From: Betaproteobacteria bacterium UBA2293
Lineage (GTDB): Bacteria; Pseudomonadota; Gammaproteobacteria; Burkholderiales; Rhodocyclaceae
Length of the DNA stretch: 26,308 bases
Direction of reading: 5' to 3'
Assembly: GCA_002345845.1 (NCBI GenBank)
Contig: DDWF01000292.1
Span: 1-26,308 of the forward strand
Shown here: one piece after another, positions 18,860 to 26,308 of the stretch
Layout: each line of letters opens with the position of its first letter
Numbering within the stretch: the first letter of the stretch is position 1
Translations under genes and position numbers: made by a program
Notes under the pieces: generated by a model
What the model saw: only the letters and a program-made list of their open reading frames with translations
Told to the model about the DNA's origin: nothing
The model's database searches: none

Positions 18860-19402
18860 ATGTCCCATGACAGCCACCTGATCGAATCGGAAATCGCCAG
18901 TGAAACCGTGTTCAAGGGCCGCTTGCTGGAAGTCCGCAAGGATCGCGTGCAGTTGCCCAACGGTCAGGAGTCGTTGCGCGAATACATCGTTCATCCCGGT
19001 GCCGTCGTCGTTCTCGCCTTTCTCGACAATGGCAATCTGCTCTTCGAACGCCAGTTCCGCTATCCCCTGCGCCGGGTTTTCCTCGAACTGCCGGCCGGCA
19101 AGATCGACGCCGGCGAGGCCATCCTCGACACCGGTCGCCGTGAGCTGCAGGAAGAAACCGGCTATGTGGCCAGCGCATGGGAATATCTGGGGGTCATGCA
19201 CCCCTGCATCGGTTATTCCGACGAGCGCATCGAGATTTTCGCCGCCCGCGGTCTGCACCGGGCCGGCGGGCAACAGCTCGACCACAACGAATTTCTCGAC
19301 GTTCTCGAACTGTCGCCGGCGGAAGCCAGGCAGGCAGTGTGGGACGGCCGCATCACCGATGGCAAGACGATCAGTGCCCTGTATTGGCTCGACCGTCCCT
19401 GA
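18860..19402 (+). CDS. NUDIX hydrolase, ADP-ribose pyrophosphatase type
   Basis: The protein probably hydrolyses ADP-ribose or a related nucleoside diphosphate sugar to AMP and a sugar phosphate. The 180-residue sequence carries a complete Nudix box at residues 80-102: G, five residues, E, seven residues, then RELQEETGY. It is preceded by VFLELPAGKIDAGE, typical of the ADP-ribose pyrophosphatase branch. The ATG at 18860 has a good GGAG (18850-18853) 6 nt upstream. That Shine-Dalgarno sequence begins where the T-run of the nuo terminator ends, leaving no room for a promoter between them. Expression therefore needs read-through or a promoter inside nuoN. The exact substrate cannot be told from sequence alone. 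Confidence 0.9.
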   Translation: MSHDSHLIESEIASETVFKGRLLEVRKDRVQLPNGQESLREYIVHPGAVVVLAFLDNGNLLFERQFRYPLRRVFLELPAGKIDAGEAILDTGRRELQEETGYVASAWEYLGVMHPCIGYSDERIEIFAARGLHRAGGQQLDHNEFLDVLELSPAEARQAVWDGRITDGKTISALYWLDRP

Positions 19403-19417
19403 AGGCTTTACGTGCTA

Positions 19418-19434
19418 TGCACAGATATGGTGCG
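19418..19434 (+). promoter_or_regulatory. Candidate NtrC-binding dyad
   Basis: TGCACAGATATGGTGCG matches the NtrC consensus TGCAC-N7-GTGCA in nine of ten conserved positions with the correct 17-bp length. Its centre is about 107 bp upstream of the start point inferred for the sigma54 promoter at 19506-19522, a normal distance for an enhancer site. A second GTGCA half-site lies at 19469-19473. This is a pattern match only. Confidence 0.6.
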
Positions 19435-19505
19435 GCATGCCCGATTTGGCAGCATCGAGTACCTCTTTGTGCATTCGGACGAACAAGTAAACAGGTACTT
19501 AGCGC

Positions 19506-19522
19506 CTGGTTCGGCTTTTGCT
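19506..19522 (+). promoter_or_regulatory. Candidate sigma54 (RpoN) promoter for the amidoligase/transglutaminase genes
   Basis: CTGGTTCGGCTTTTGCT matches the sigma54 consensus YTGGCACGRNNNTTGCW at 15 of 17 positions. The invariant GG (19508-19509) and GC (19520-19521) are exactly 10 nt apart. Transcription would begin near 19533, giving a leader of about 25 nt that contains the GGAG (19547-19550) and the GTG start at 19558. No comparably good sigma70 promoter was found in the 155-bp gap. Confidence 0.65.
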
Positions 19523-19557
19523 TTTAGCATGACAGTCCATTCCCCCGGAGCACGCTC

Positions 19558-22500
19558 GTGTCCATTCACGTCGCACTGAATCACATCACCCATTATTCCT
19601 ACGACCGGCTGATCAACCTCGGGCCGCAAGTCGTGCGCCTGCGTCCTTGTCCGCATTCGCGGACGCGCATCCTCTCCTATTCGCTGAAGGTCGGTCCGGA
19701 AAAGCATTTCATCAACTGGCAGCAGGACCCGCAGGGCAATTATCTGGCCCGTCTGGTTTTCCCGGAGAAGACACGCGAGTTCCGTGTCGAGGTGGACATG
19801 GTGGCCGAGATGTCGGTGATCAATCCTTTCGACTTCTTCCTCGAGCCGCATGCGGAGAAGATTCCGTTCGCCTACGAGGCCGGTGAACGCCACGAACTGG
19901 CGCCTTACCTTTACAAGGTCAATTACGGCCCGCTGTTCGACAAGTACGTCGCTGCCATTTCGCGCGAACCGCTGCGCAGCGTCGATTTCCTGGTGGCCGT
20001 GAACGCCCAGTTGCAGCGCGACATCAGCTACACCATCCGCATGGAACCCGGTGTTCAGACGCCGGAGGAAACGCTGAGCAAACGCTCCGGTTCCTGCCGC
20101 GACTCGGCCTGGTTGCTGGTGCAGGTCCTGCGCCACCTTGGCCTGGCCGCCCGCTTTGTCTCCGGTTACCTGATCCAGCTCACCGCCGACGTCAAGTCGC
20201 TGGACGGCCCGTCCGGTCCGGAAGCTGACTTCACCGATCTGCATGCGTGGACCGAGGTCTATCTGCCGGGTGCCGGCTGGATCGGTCTCGATCCGACCTC
20301 CGGCCTCTTCGCCGGCGAAGGTCACATCCCGCTTGCCTGCACGCCCGAGCCGTCATCGGCGGCACCGATCAGCGGCGGCATCGACGAGTGCGAAACCGAG
20401 TTCAGCCACCACATGGGGGTCAGCCGGATCTGGGAAGCGCCGCGCGTCACCAAGCCGTACACCGACGAGCAGTGGCTGGAGATCGAGAATCTCGGCCACC
20501 GCATCGACGAGACGCTGGGCCAGCTCGACGTTCGCCTGACCCAGGGCGGCGAACCCACTTTCGTCGCCGTCGATGATCCGGATGGCGCCGAATGGAATAC
20601 CGCCGCCCTCGGCCCGACCAAGCGCATCTTCGCCGCCGACCTGTTCCACCGCCTGCGCGAGAAATATGCGGCGAATGGCCTGATGCACTTCGGCCAAGGC
20701 AAGTGGTACCCCGGCGAGCAACTCCCGCGCTGGTCGCTGAACTGCTTCTGGCGCAAGGATGGCGAGCCGATCTGGAATTCGCCGGCGCTGTACGCCAACG
20801 AAAGCGTCAATTACGGCGTCACCGCCGAGCAGGCTGGCGACTTCCTCAAGCGTGTCGCCGTGCGCCTCGGGGTCACCGACGAATATGTCTTCCCGGCATT
20901 CGAGGACGTCTATTACTACATGTGGCGCGAGCGCCGCCTGCCGGGCAACGTCGATCCCTTCGACTCGCGCGTTGACGATGCCCTGGAGCGCGAACGCCTG
21001 ATGAAGGTGTTCACCCAGGGCATGACTCATACCGTCGGCCATACCCTGCCGATCATGAAGAATGTCTGGGGCCAGTGGCAGACCGGCCCGTGGTTCCTGC
21101 GTGCCGAACGCTGCTACCTGTTCCCCGGCGATTCGGCCATGGGCTATCGCCTGCCGATCGACTCGCAACCGTGGACGGCGCAGAGCGACTACCCCTACGT
21201 CAACCCGCCGGATGCCGAGACGGCCACCGATCCGCTGGCCAGCTATGCTGCGCTGCGGGCCCGCGTCAGTGCCGAGCGCGCCGCCGCCGAACCCCGCCTG
21301 CAGGACCGTCGCAGCACTTTTGCCGACGCCCACGGCAAGGGCGGCCCGGATGGCAAGGGCCATCCGTGGGACAAACCGACCGACACCCGTCCCGGCTTCA
21401 AGGAATCGGCCGGCTGGATCACCCGCCTGGCGATGTGTGCCGAACCGCGCGACGGCAAGCTCTACATCTTCATGCCGCCGACCGAGAAGCTCGACGACTA
21501 CCTGGAAATCGTCGCTGCCGTTGAAGCGACCGCTGAGGAAATGCGCCTGCCGGTGATCATGGAAGGCTATGAGCCACCGTCCGATCCGCGCCTGACGCAT
21601 TTCCGCGTCACCCCCGACCCTGGTGTCATTGAAGTCAACATCCATCCGGCCAAGAGCTGGGACCAACTGGTCGACCAGACCACGCATCTCTATGAATCGG
21701 CGCACATCTCGCGTCTGACCACCGAGAAATTCATGGTCGATGGTCGCCATACCGGCACCGGTGGCGGCAACCACTTCGTCCTCGGTGGCGCGACGCCGAA
21801 CGATTCGCCCTTCCTTCGCCGGCCGGACCTGCTGAAGAGCCTGATCGCCTACTGGCACAATCATCCCAGCCTGTCCTACCTGTTCTCCGGCCTGTTTATC
21901 GGCCCGACCAGTCAGGCGCCGCGCGTCGATGAAGCCCGTAACGACTCGCTCTACGAACTGGAAATCGCCTTTGCCCAGATTCCGCAACCGGGTGGCCATG
22001 TGCCGCCGTGGCTGATCGACCGCATCCTGCGCAATCTGCTCACCGATGTCACCGGCAACACGCACCGTTCCGAGTTCTGCATCGACAAGCTGTACTCGCC
22101 GGATGGCCCGACCGGCCGCCTCGGCCTGCTCGAACTGCGTGCCTTCGAAATGCCGCCGCACGCCCGCATGTCGCTGGCCCAGCAACTACTGTTGCGGGCG
22201 ATGATTGCCCGTTTCTGGGAACAGCCCTACCAGCCGGCGCGCCTGGCGCGCTGGGGCACCGAGCTGCATGATCGCTTCATGTTGCCGTTCTACGCCGAGC
22301 AGGATTTCAAGGATGTCATGGAGGAAATGGCCGAGGCCGGCTTCCCGTTCAAGGCTGAATGGTTTGCCCCGCACTTCGAGTTCCGCTTCCCGAAATATGG
22401 CGATTTCGCCGTCAAGGGCATGGAGTTCGAACTGCGCCACGCCCTCGAGCCCTGGCATGTCATGGGCGAGGAGGGGAGTGCCGGAACCACCGTGCGCTAC

Positions 22501-22926
22501 GTCGACTCCTCGGTCGAGCGCGTCCAGGTCAAGGTCAAGGGCATGGCGCCCGATCGCTATGTGCTGACCTGTAACGGGGTGCCGGTGCCGCTGCAGAATA
22601 CCGGCACCAACGGCGAGTTCGTCGCTGGCGTCCGTTACCGTGCCTGGCAACCGGAATCCTGTCTGCATCCGACCATCGGCGTCCATGCGCCGCTGGTCTT
22701 CGACATTGTCGATACCTGGATGCAGCGCTCGCTGGGCGGCTGTCAGTACCATGTGGCGCATCCGGGCGGGCGCAGTTTCGACACCTTCCCGGTCAATGCC
22801 TTCGAAGCCGAGAGCCGCCGTCTGGCGCGCTTCTTCCGCTTCGGCCATACGCCGGGCAGGATGCAGGCAGGGCAGCCCGAGATCAGCGCCGAACACCCGT
22901 TTACGCTAGACTTGCGCCGTTTCTAA
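19558..22926 (+). CDS. Transglutaminase-like domain fused to DUF2126 (circularly permuted glutamine-synthetase-like ligase)
   Basis: This 1122-residue protein is a two-part fusion. Residues 1-110 or so are the bacterial transglutaminase N-terminal domain ([20 protein letters not shown]). The papain-like core follows, with Cys180 (SGSCRDSAW), His229 (DLHAWTEVY) and Asp245 (GLDPTSGL) as a complete catalytic triad. From about 320 to the end is DUF2126/COG4196: QGGEPTF (329-335), [14 protein letters not shown] (379-392), EVNIHP (692-697) and [12 protein letters not shown] (733-744). From memory, this domain was proposed to be a circularly permuted glutamine-synthetase-like amidoligase; EVNIHP and GGGNHF would then be metal/ATP loops (inference). 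The GTG start is supported by GGAG 7 nt upstream and by the family N-terminus. It is the first gene of the set; a stem-loop follows the stop. Reaction and substrate are unknown. Confidence 0.9.
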   Translation: MSIHVALNHITHYSYDRLINLGPQVVRLRPCPHSRTRILSYSLKVGPEKHFINWQQDPQGNYLARLVFPEKTREFRVEVDMVAEMSVINPFDFFLEPHAEKIPFAYEAGERHELAPYLYKVNYGPLFDKYVAAISREPLRSVDFLVAVNAQLQRDISYTIRMEPGVQTPEETLSKRSGSCRDSAWLLVQVLRHLGLAARFVSGYLIQLTADVKSLDGPSGPEADFTDLHAWTEVYLPGAGWIGLDPTSGLFAGEGHIPLACTPEPSSAAPISGGIDECETEFSHHMGVSRIWEAPRVTKPYTDEQWLEIENLGHRIDETLGQLDVRLTQGGEPTFVAVDDPDGAEWNTAALGPTKRIFAADLFHRLREKYAANGLMHFGQGKWYPGEQLPRWSLNCFWRKDGEPIWNSPALYANESVNYGVTAEQAGDFLKRVAVRLGVTDEYVFPAFEDVYYYMWRERRLPGNVDPFDSRVDDALERERLMKVFTQGMTHTVGHTLPIMKNVWGQWQTGPWFLRAERCYLFPGDSAMGYRLPIDSQPWTAQSDYPYVNPPDAETATDPLASYAALRARVSAERAAAEPRLQDRRSTFADAHGKGGPDGKGHPWDKPTDTRPGFKESAGWITRLAMCAEPRDGKLYIFMPPTEKLDDYLEIVAAVEATAEEMRLPVIMEGYEPPSDPRLTHFRVTPDPGVIEVNIHPAKSWDQLVDQTTHLYESAHISRLTTEKFMVDGRHTGTGGGNHFVLGGATPNDSPFLRRPDLLKSLIAYWHNHPSLSYLFSGLFIGPTSQAPRVDEARNDSLYELEIAFAQIPQPGGHVPPWLIDRILRNLLTDVTGNTHRSEFCIDKLYSPDGPTGRLGLLELRAFEMPPHARMSLAQQLLLRAMIARFWEQPYQPARLARWGTELHDRFMLPFYAEQDFKDVMEEMAEAGFPFKAEWFAPHFEFRFPKYGDFAVKGMEFELRHALEPWHVMGEEGSAGTTVRYVDSSVERVQVKVKGMAPDRYVLTCNGVPVPLQNTGTNGEFVAGVRYRAWQPESCLHPTIGVHAPLVFDIVDTWMQRSLGGCQYHVAHPGGRSFDTFPVNAFEAESRRLARFFRFGHTPGRMQAGQPEISAEHPFTLDLRRF

Positions 22927-22939
22927 CCCCCAGACAGCG

Positions 22940-22963
22940 GGTCGCGGCCATCCGGCCGCGACC
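22940..22963 (+). other. Strong intercistronic stem-loop without T-run
   Basis: GGTCGCGGCC (22940-22949) and GGCCGCGACC (22954-22963) form a perfect 10-bp GC-rich stem with an ATCC tetraloop, in the 79-nt gap between the two large amidoligase genes. No T-run follows, so it is unlikely to be a simple intrinsic terminator. It may stabilise mRNA ends or set relative expression (inference). Confidence 0.7.
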
Positions 22964-23005
22964 GTTGGCCATCACTGGCCTGATCCGCGTTGTTTCTCAG
23001 GCTGA

Positions 23006-25525
23006 ATGGCCCGCACACTCCTCGCAATCTATCCGCATAACGCCCGCCGTTACGACGAAATGTTGACCGCCGACGGGGCCGTGCGCGCCCACTGGCGGCA
23101 ATTCTTCGGGCATCTCGACGCGGTGGCGCCGGAAGAGATGCGCCGTCGGCTCGACTTCGTCGACCGGCGCATCCAGGAAAACGGCGTCACCTACAACGTC
23201 TACGCTGACGCCAGTGGATCCGACCGGCCGTGGGCGCTCGATCCGTTACCGCTGATCATCCCGCCCGACGAATGGGCCGAACTGGCTTCTGCTGTCGCCC
23301 AGCGGGCGATGCTGCTCAATGCCATCCTGGCGGACCTCTACGGCGAGCAGAAGCTGCTCGCCGAAGGCCTGCTGCCACCGGCGCTGGTCTATGGCCAGCA
23401 TGGTTATCTGTGGCCCTGCCAGGGCATCAAGCCGCCGGGTGGTGTCTGGCTGCACAACTATGCGGTCGATCTGGCGCGTTCGCCGAATGGCCGCTGGTGG
23501 GTCATCGCCGACCGTACTCAGGCGCCTTCCGGAGCCGGCTATGCGCTGGAGAACCGGCTGGTCGTCTCGCGCGTTTTCCCGGAAATGTTCCGCGACCTGC
23601 ATGTCCAGCATCTGGCCGATTTCTTTCGCGACCAGCTGGAGGGCCTGGCCGCCTATGCCCCGGTCGATGGCGACGAGCCGCCGCACATCGTCCTGCTGAC
23701 TCCCGGGCCGTACAACGAAACCTATTTCGAGCACGCCTACCTGGCGCGCTACCTCGGTTTCCCGCTGGTCGAGGGCCAGGATCTGACGGTGCGCGGCGAC
23801 AGCGTCTTCCTGAAGACCCTGCGTGGCCTCAAGCGGGTGCATGTGATCCTGCGTCGCCAGGATGACGATTATTGCGATCCGCTCGAACTGCGCGGCGATT
23901 CGGCGCTTGGCATCCCCGGTTTGCTCAATGTCGCCCGTGCCGGCCGCGTCGTCATCGCCAATGCGCTGGGCAGCGGCCTGCTCGGCTCCGGCGCCCTGAT
24001 GGGCTTCCTGCCCGCCATCTGCCGCCGGCTGCTCGGCGAGAAGCTGGCCATGCCTTCGGTTGCCACCTGGTGGTGCGGCGAAAAACCAGCGCTCGATTTC
24101 GTCAAGGAAAATTTCGACGACCTGGTGATCAAGCCGGCCTATCCGACGCAGCGCATGGAGCCGGTGTTCGGCTACGAGCTGGAAGGTGAGGCGCGCGCCG
24201 AAATGTTGCGCCGCATCGAAGCTCGGCCACATGCCTATGTCGCCCAGGAGATGGTCGAACTGTCGCAGGCGCCCACCTGGAGCCGCGCCCACGAGCGCCG
24301 CCTGCTTGCCCGGCCGGTCGGCCTGCGCGCCTACGCGGTGGCCAGCGGCGACGGTTACTCGGTGATGCCGGGCGGCCTGGCGCGCGTCGCCACCGGTGCC
24401 AATGCCCGCATCATCTCCATGCAGCGTGGCGGTTCCTCGAAGGATGCCTGGGTGCTGACCAACGGCCCGGTCAGCGAATTTACCCTGCTCAAGCCATCGG
24501 TCGGCGTGCGCGACCTGGTGCGGGCCGGGGCCAACCTGACTTCGCGGGTGGTCGAGAACCTGTTCTGGTTTGGCCGCTACTCCGAACGTTTCGATGACAG
24601 CGCCCGCGTGCTGCGCGTCGCCCTGGCGCGCCTGGTCGAGGCCGGCGGCGCCAAGACGCCGGCGGTTGCCTCATCTATGGAACTGGCTGAGCTGCTGCGT
24701 ATTCTGCCGCGGCCGGAAGAGGATGGCGAGATCGGGGAAGGCAGCGAGCACGCACTGCTTGAGGCGATTTACGACCCGGAGCAGCCGGGCAGCCTGGCCG
24801 GCACCATCCGCAACCTGATGTGGTCGGCAACGCATGTCCGCGAACGGCTGTCGCTCGACCACTGGCATTCGCTGAATCACCTGCAACGCGAGCAGCAGGC
24901 GGCGCACAGAATGCATCCGACACTGACCGAGGCAATTGCCTTCCTCGATCGCGTGCTCGGCATCTCCTCCTCGCTGACCGGTTTCGCCATGGACAACATG
25001 ACTCGCGATGACGGCTGGCGTTTCCTGTTCATCGGCCGTCGCCTGGAGCGTCTGACCTTCCTGGCACAGAGCATTGCCGGCTTCCTGCGCATGGAATCGG
25101 CGCGGGCGCCGGGCTGCCTGGAATGGTTGCTCGAACTGGCCGACTCGATCATCACCTATCGTTCGCGCTACTCGCGCCTGCCGGAGATGCTGCCGGTGCT
25201 CGACCTGCTGGTGTTCGACGACAGCAATCCGCACGGCGTCATCTTCCAGGCCGGCGTGCTCGCCCGCTATCTCGAGCGCATGGCCAAGGAACTGGGCGAA
25301 CGCTTCGACGGCAACCTCGAGCAGGCGCTGGCCAATCTGCGTGACTTCGATCTGGAAACGCTGGAGGACGTGCAGTTTGTGCCCGGGCGCGACCAGGCGG
25401 CCGGCGAAGATCTGGCCGCCCGCCTCGATGCCCTGGTCCTGGCAGGTAATCAGCTGTCCGACTGGCTCGGCATGCGCTACTTCACCCACGTCGGCGATGT
25501 CAGCCGGCAGACCATGGCCTTGTGA
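23006..25525 (+). CDS. Circularly permuted ATP-grasp fused to an alpha-E domain
   Basis: The 839-residue protein joins two units that are often separate genes. Residues 1 to about 500 are the circularly permuted type 2 ATP-grasp (COG2308): RRYDEM near the N-terminus, YGQHGYLWPCQG (129-140), YNETYFEHAYLARYLG (236-251), GGLARV (456-461) and QRGGSSKDAWVL (473-484). Residues from about 510 to the end are the all-helical alpha-E domain (COG2307), starting SRVVENLFWFGRYSER (513-528). ATP-grasp enzymes activate a carboxylate as acyl-phosphate and ligate it to an amine, so a peptide or amide ligase is likely. The alpha-E function is unknown. The ATG at 23006 has only a weak AGG upstream. The next gene starts 2 nt after the stop. 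The substrate is not known. Confidence 0.92.
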   Translation: MARTLLAIYPHNARRYDEMLTADGAVRAHWRQFFGHLDAVAPEEMRRRLDFVDRRIQENGVTYNVYADASGSDRPWALDPLPLIIPPDEWAELASAVAQRAMLLNAILADLYGEQKLLAEGLLPPALVYGQHGYLWPCQGIKPPGGVWLHNYAVDLARSPNGRWWVIADRTQAPSGAGYALENRLVVSRVFPEMFRDLHVQHLADFFRDQLEGLAAYAPVDGDEPPHIVLLTPGPYNETYFEHAYLARYLGFPLVEGQDLTVRGDSVFLKTLRGLKRVHVILRRQDDDYCDPLELRGDSALGIPGLLNVARAGRVVIANALGSGLLGSGALMGFLPAICRRLLGEKLAMPSVATWWCGEKPALDFVKENFDDLVIKPAYPTQRMEPVFGYELEGEARAEMLRRIEARPHAYVAQEMVELSQAPTWSRAHERRLLARPVGLRAYAVASGDGYSVMPGGLARVATGANARIISMQRGGSSKDAWVLTNGPVSEFTLLKPSVGVRDLVRAGANLTSRVVENLFWFGRYSERFDDSARVLRVALARLVEAGGAKTPAVASSMELAELLRILPRPEEDGEIGEGSEHALLEAIYDPEQPGSLAGTIRNLMWSATHVRERLSLDHWHSLNHLQREQQAAHRMHPTLTEAIAFLDRVLGISSSLTGFAMDNMTRDDGWRFLFIGRRLERLTFLAQSIAGFLRMESARAPGCLEWLLELADSIITYRSRYSRLPEMLPVLDLLVFDDSNPHGVIFQAGVLARYLERMAKELGERFDGNLEQALANLRDFDLETLEDVQFVPGRDQAAGEDLAARLDALVLAGNQLSDWLGMRYFTHVGDVSRQTMAL

Positions 25526-25527
25526 CG

Positions 25528-26308
25528 ATGAGCAGCCCCGTCCGCTACCGTGTGCTGCACGAGACCCGTTACGACTACGGCAGTCCGGTGTCGCTGTCGC
25601 AGCAGCAGTTGCACCTGTCGCCGCGTATTCTCGACTGCCAGCAGATCGAGGAGCAGCGCATCGAGGTCACGCCGCCGCCGTCCTGGAGACGCGACGGGCA
25701 GGATGCCTTCGGCAATCCGGTCAGCTGGGTCTTCTTCAATGCGCCGCACCAGACGCTGTTGCTGCGCTCGGTAATGACCGTCGCCGTCCTGCCCCGTCTG
25801 CCGTCGGCCGAAGACATAACCGACTCGCTGCCCTGGGAGGAGGTGCGCGACCGTCTCGCCTACGATTCCTCGGAGCCGGAAGCGGCCGACCTGGCAGCCA
25901 CCCGCTTCCTGTTCGAAAGCCCGCATGTGCGCATCAAGCACGAATTGGCAGCCTATGCCGCCGACTGCTTCGCCCCGGAGACGCCGATCCTGGTCGGCGC
26001 CCAGGCGCTGATGGCGAAAATCTTCCGCGAATTTACCTTCGATCCGGAGGCGACCACGGTGTCGACGCCGGTTCTTGAGGTGCTGGAAAACAAGCGCGGC
26101 GTCTGCCAGGATTTCGCCCACCTGATGATCGCCTGCCTGCGCGCCCTCGGCCTGGCCGCCCGCTACGTCAGCGGCTACCTGCTGACCCGGCCGCCACCTG
26201 GCAAGCCGCGCCTGGTCGGAGCAGACGCCTCGCATGCCTGGGTCGCCGTCTATGCCCCGGGCAGTGCCGGCGACTGGGTTGATTTCGACCCGACCAACAA
26301 CCTGCTGC
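25528..26308 (+). CDS. Second transglutaminase-like protein (3' end outside window)
   Basis: This is a stand-alone transglutaminase-like cysteine peptidase or amidase whose first 260 residues are visible before the window ends. The N-terminal beta-sandwich domain is recognisable (YRVLHETRYDYGSPVSLSQQQLHLSPR). The catalytic triad is complete: Cys193 (RGVCQDFAH), His236 (ASHAWVAVY) and Asp254 (DFDPTNN). It begins 2 nt after the stop of the ATP-grasp/alpha-E gene, so the two are surely co-transcribed and probably coupled. It resembles the N-terminal part of the protein at 19558-22926 (shared GLAAR-Y/F-VSGYL core) but differs around the Cys. It could trim, transfer or hydrolyse the amide or peptide made by the two ligases (inference). 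Confidence 0.92.
   Translation, partial: MSSPVRYRVLHETRYDYGSPVSLSQQQLHLSPRILDCQQIEEQRIEVTPPPSWRRDGQDAFGNPVSWVFFNAPHQTLLLRSVMTVAVLPRLPSAEDITDSLPWEEVRDRLAYDSSEPEAADLAATRFLFESPHVRIKHELAAYAADCFAPETPILVGAQALMAKIFREFTFDPEATTVSTPVLEVLENKRGVCQDFAHLMIACLRALGLAARYVSGYLLTRPPPGKPRLVGADASHAWVAVYAPGSAGDWVDFDPTNNLL

Noticed and set aside
19446..19474. Possible sigma70 promoter (TTGGCA ... GTGCAT)
   Set aside because: The -10 element is very poor, while the sigma54 match downstream is far better.
20353..22185. Minus-strand frame of 610 codons inside the DUF2126 gene
   Set aside because: The plus strand shows conserved family motifs throughout; this frame shows none.
22965..22981. GGCC-ATCACT-GGCC inverted repeat after the 10-bp hairpin
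   Set aside because: Only a 4-bp self-complementary stem, expected by chance at this GC content.

Overview
The window is a 26.3-kb, GC-rich chromosomal stretch with every gene on the + strand. It looks like a betaproteobacterium, most likely of the Rhodocyclaceae (Dechloromonas/Azonexus type). This rests on the gene order ftsH-folP-glmM-tpiA-secG-tRNA-Leu-nuoA..N, on separate nuoC and nuoD genes (E. coli has a nuoCD fusion), and on protein character. The taxonomic call is inference; no database search was possible.

Layout. 1-2947: the 3' end of ftsH (zinc-metalloprotease part), folP (dihydropteroate synthase) and glmM (phosphoglucosamine mutase). A perfect 9-bp-stem terminator separates ftsH from folP, and folP overlaps glmM by ATGA. 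2963-4298: a strong-looking sigma70-type promoter (TTGACC, 18 bp, TATAAT), then tpiA, secG and a tRNA-Leu(GAG) with encoded CCA. 4363-18793: a complete 14-gene operon nuoABCDEFGHIJKLMN for the proton-pumping NADH:quinone oxidoreductase (complex I). Gaps are 0-64 nt and several genes overlap. All the expected Fe-S ligands of NuoB, E, F, G and I, and the membrane Glu/Lys residues of NuoK, L, M and N that I checked, are present. A 10-bp-stem intrinsic terminator closes the operon. 18860-19402: a NUDIX hydrolase of the ADP-ribose pyrophosphatase type.

19403-26308 is the most interesting part. Three consecutive genes encode a transglutaminase-like domain fused to a DUF2126 (circularly permuted glutamine-synthetase-like) domain, a circularly permuted ATP-grasp fused to an alpha-E helical domain, and a second transglutaminase-like protein cut by the window edge. 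This set matches a peptide-synthesis or peptide-tagging system that was predicted by comparative genomics, usually together with an Anbu (proteasome-type) peptidase, and whose substrate I do not know to have been established. The 155-bp gap in front of it holds a near-consensus sigma54 promoter (GG-N10-GC in a 15/17 match). About 107 bp upstream of the inferred start lies a dyad matching the NtrC site (TGCAC-N7-GTGC). Both were read directly from the sequence. Together they suggest that nitrogen status switches this amidoligase locus on, which would be a strong clue to its function.

How the genes fit together: the left part is housekeeping (protein quality control, folate, cell-wall precursor, glycolysis, secretion, leucine decoding). 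The middle is the respiratory entry point for NADH. The right part is a separately regulated accessory amide-ligase and peptidase-like system. No mobile elements, CRISPR arrays, rRNA or pseudogenes were seen, and no gene-free stretch exceeds 155 bp.
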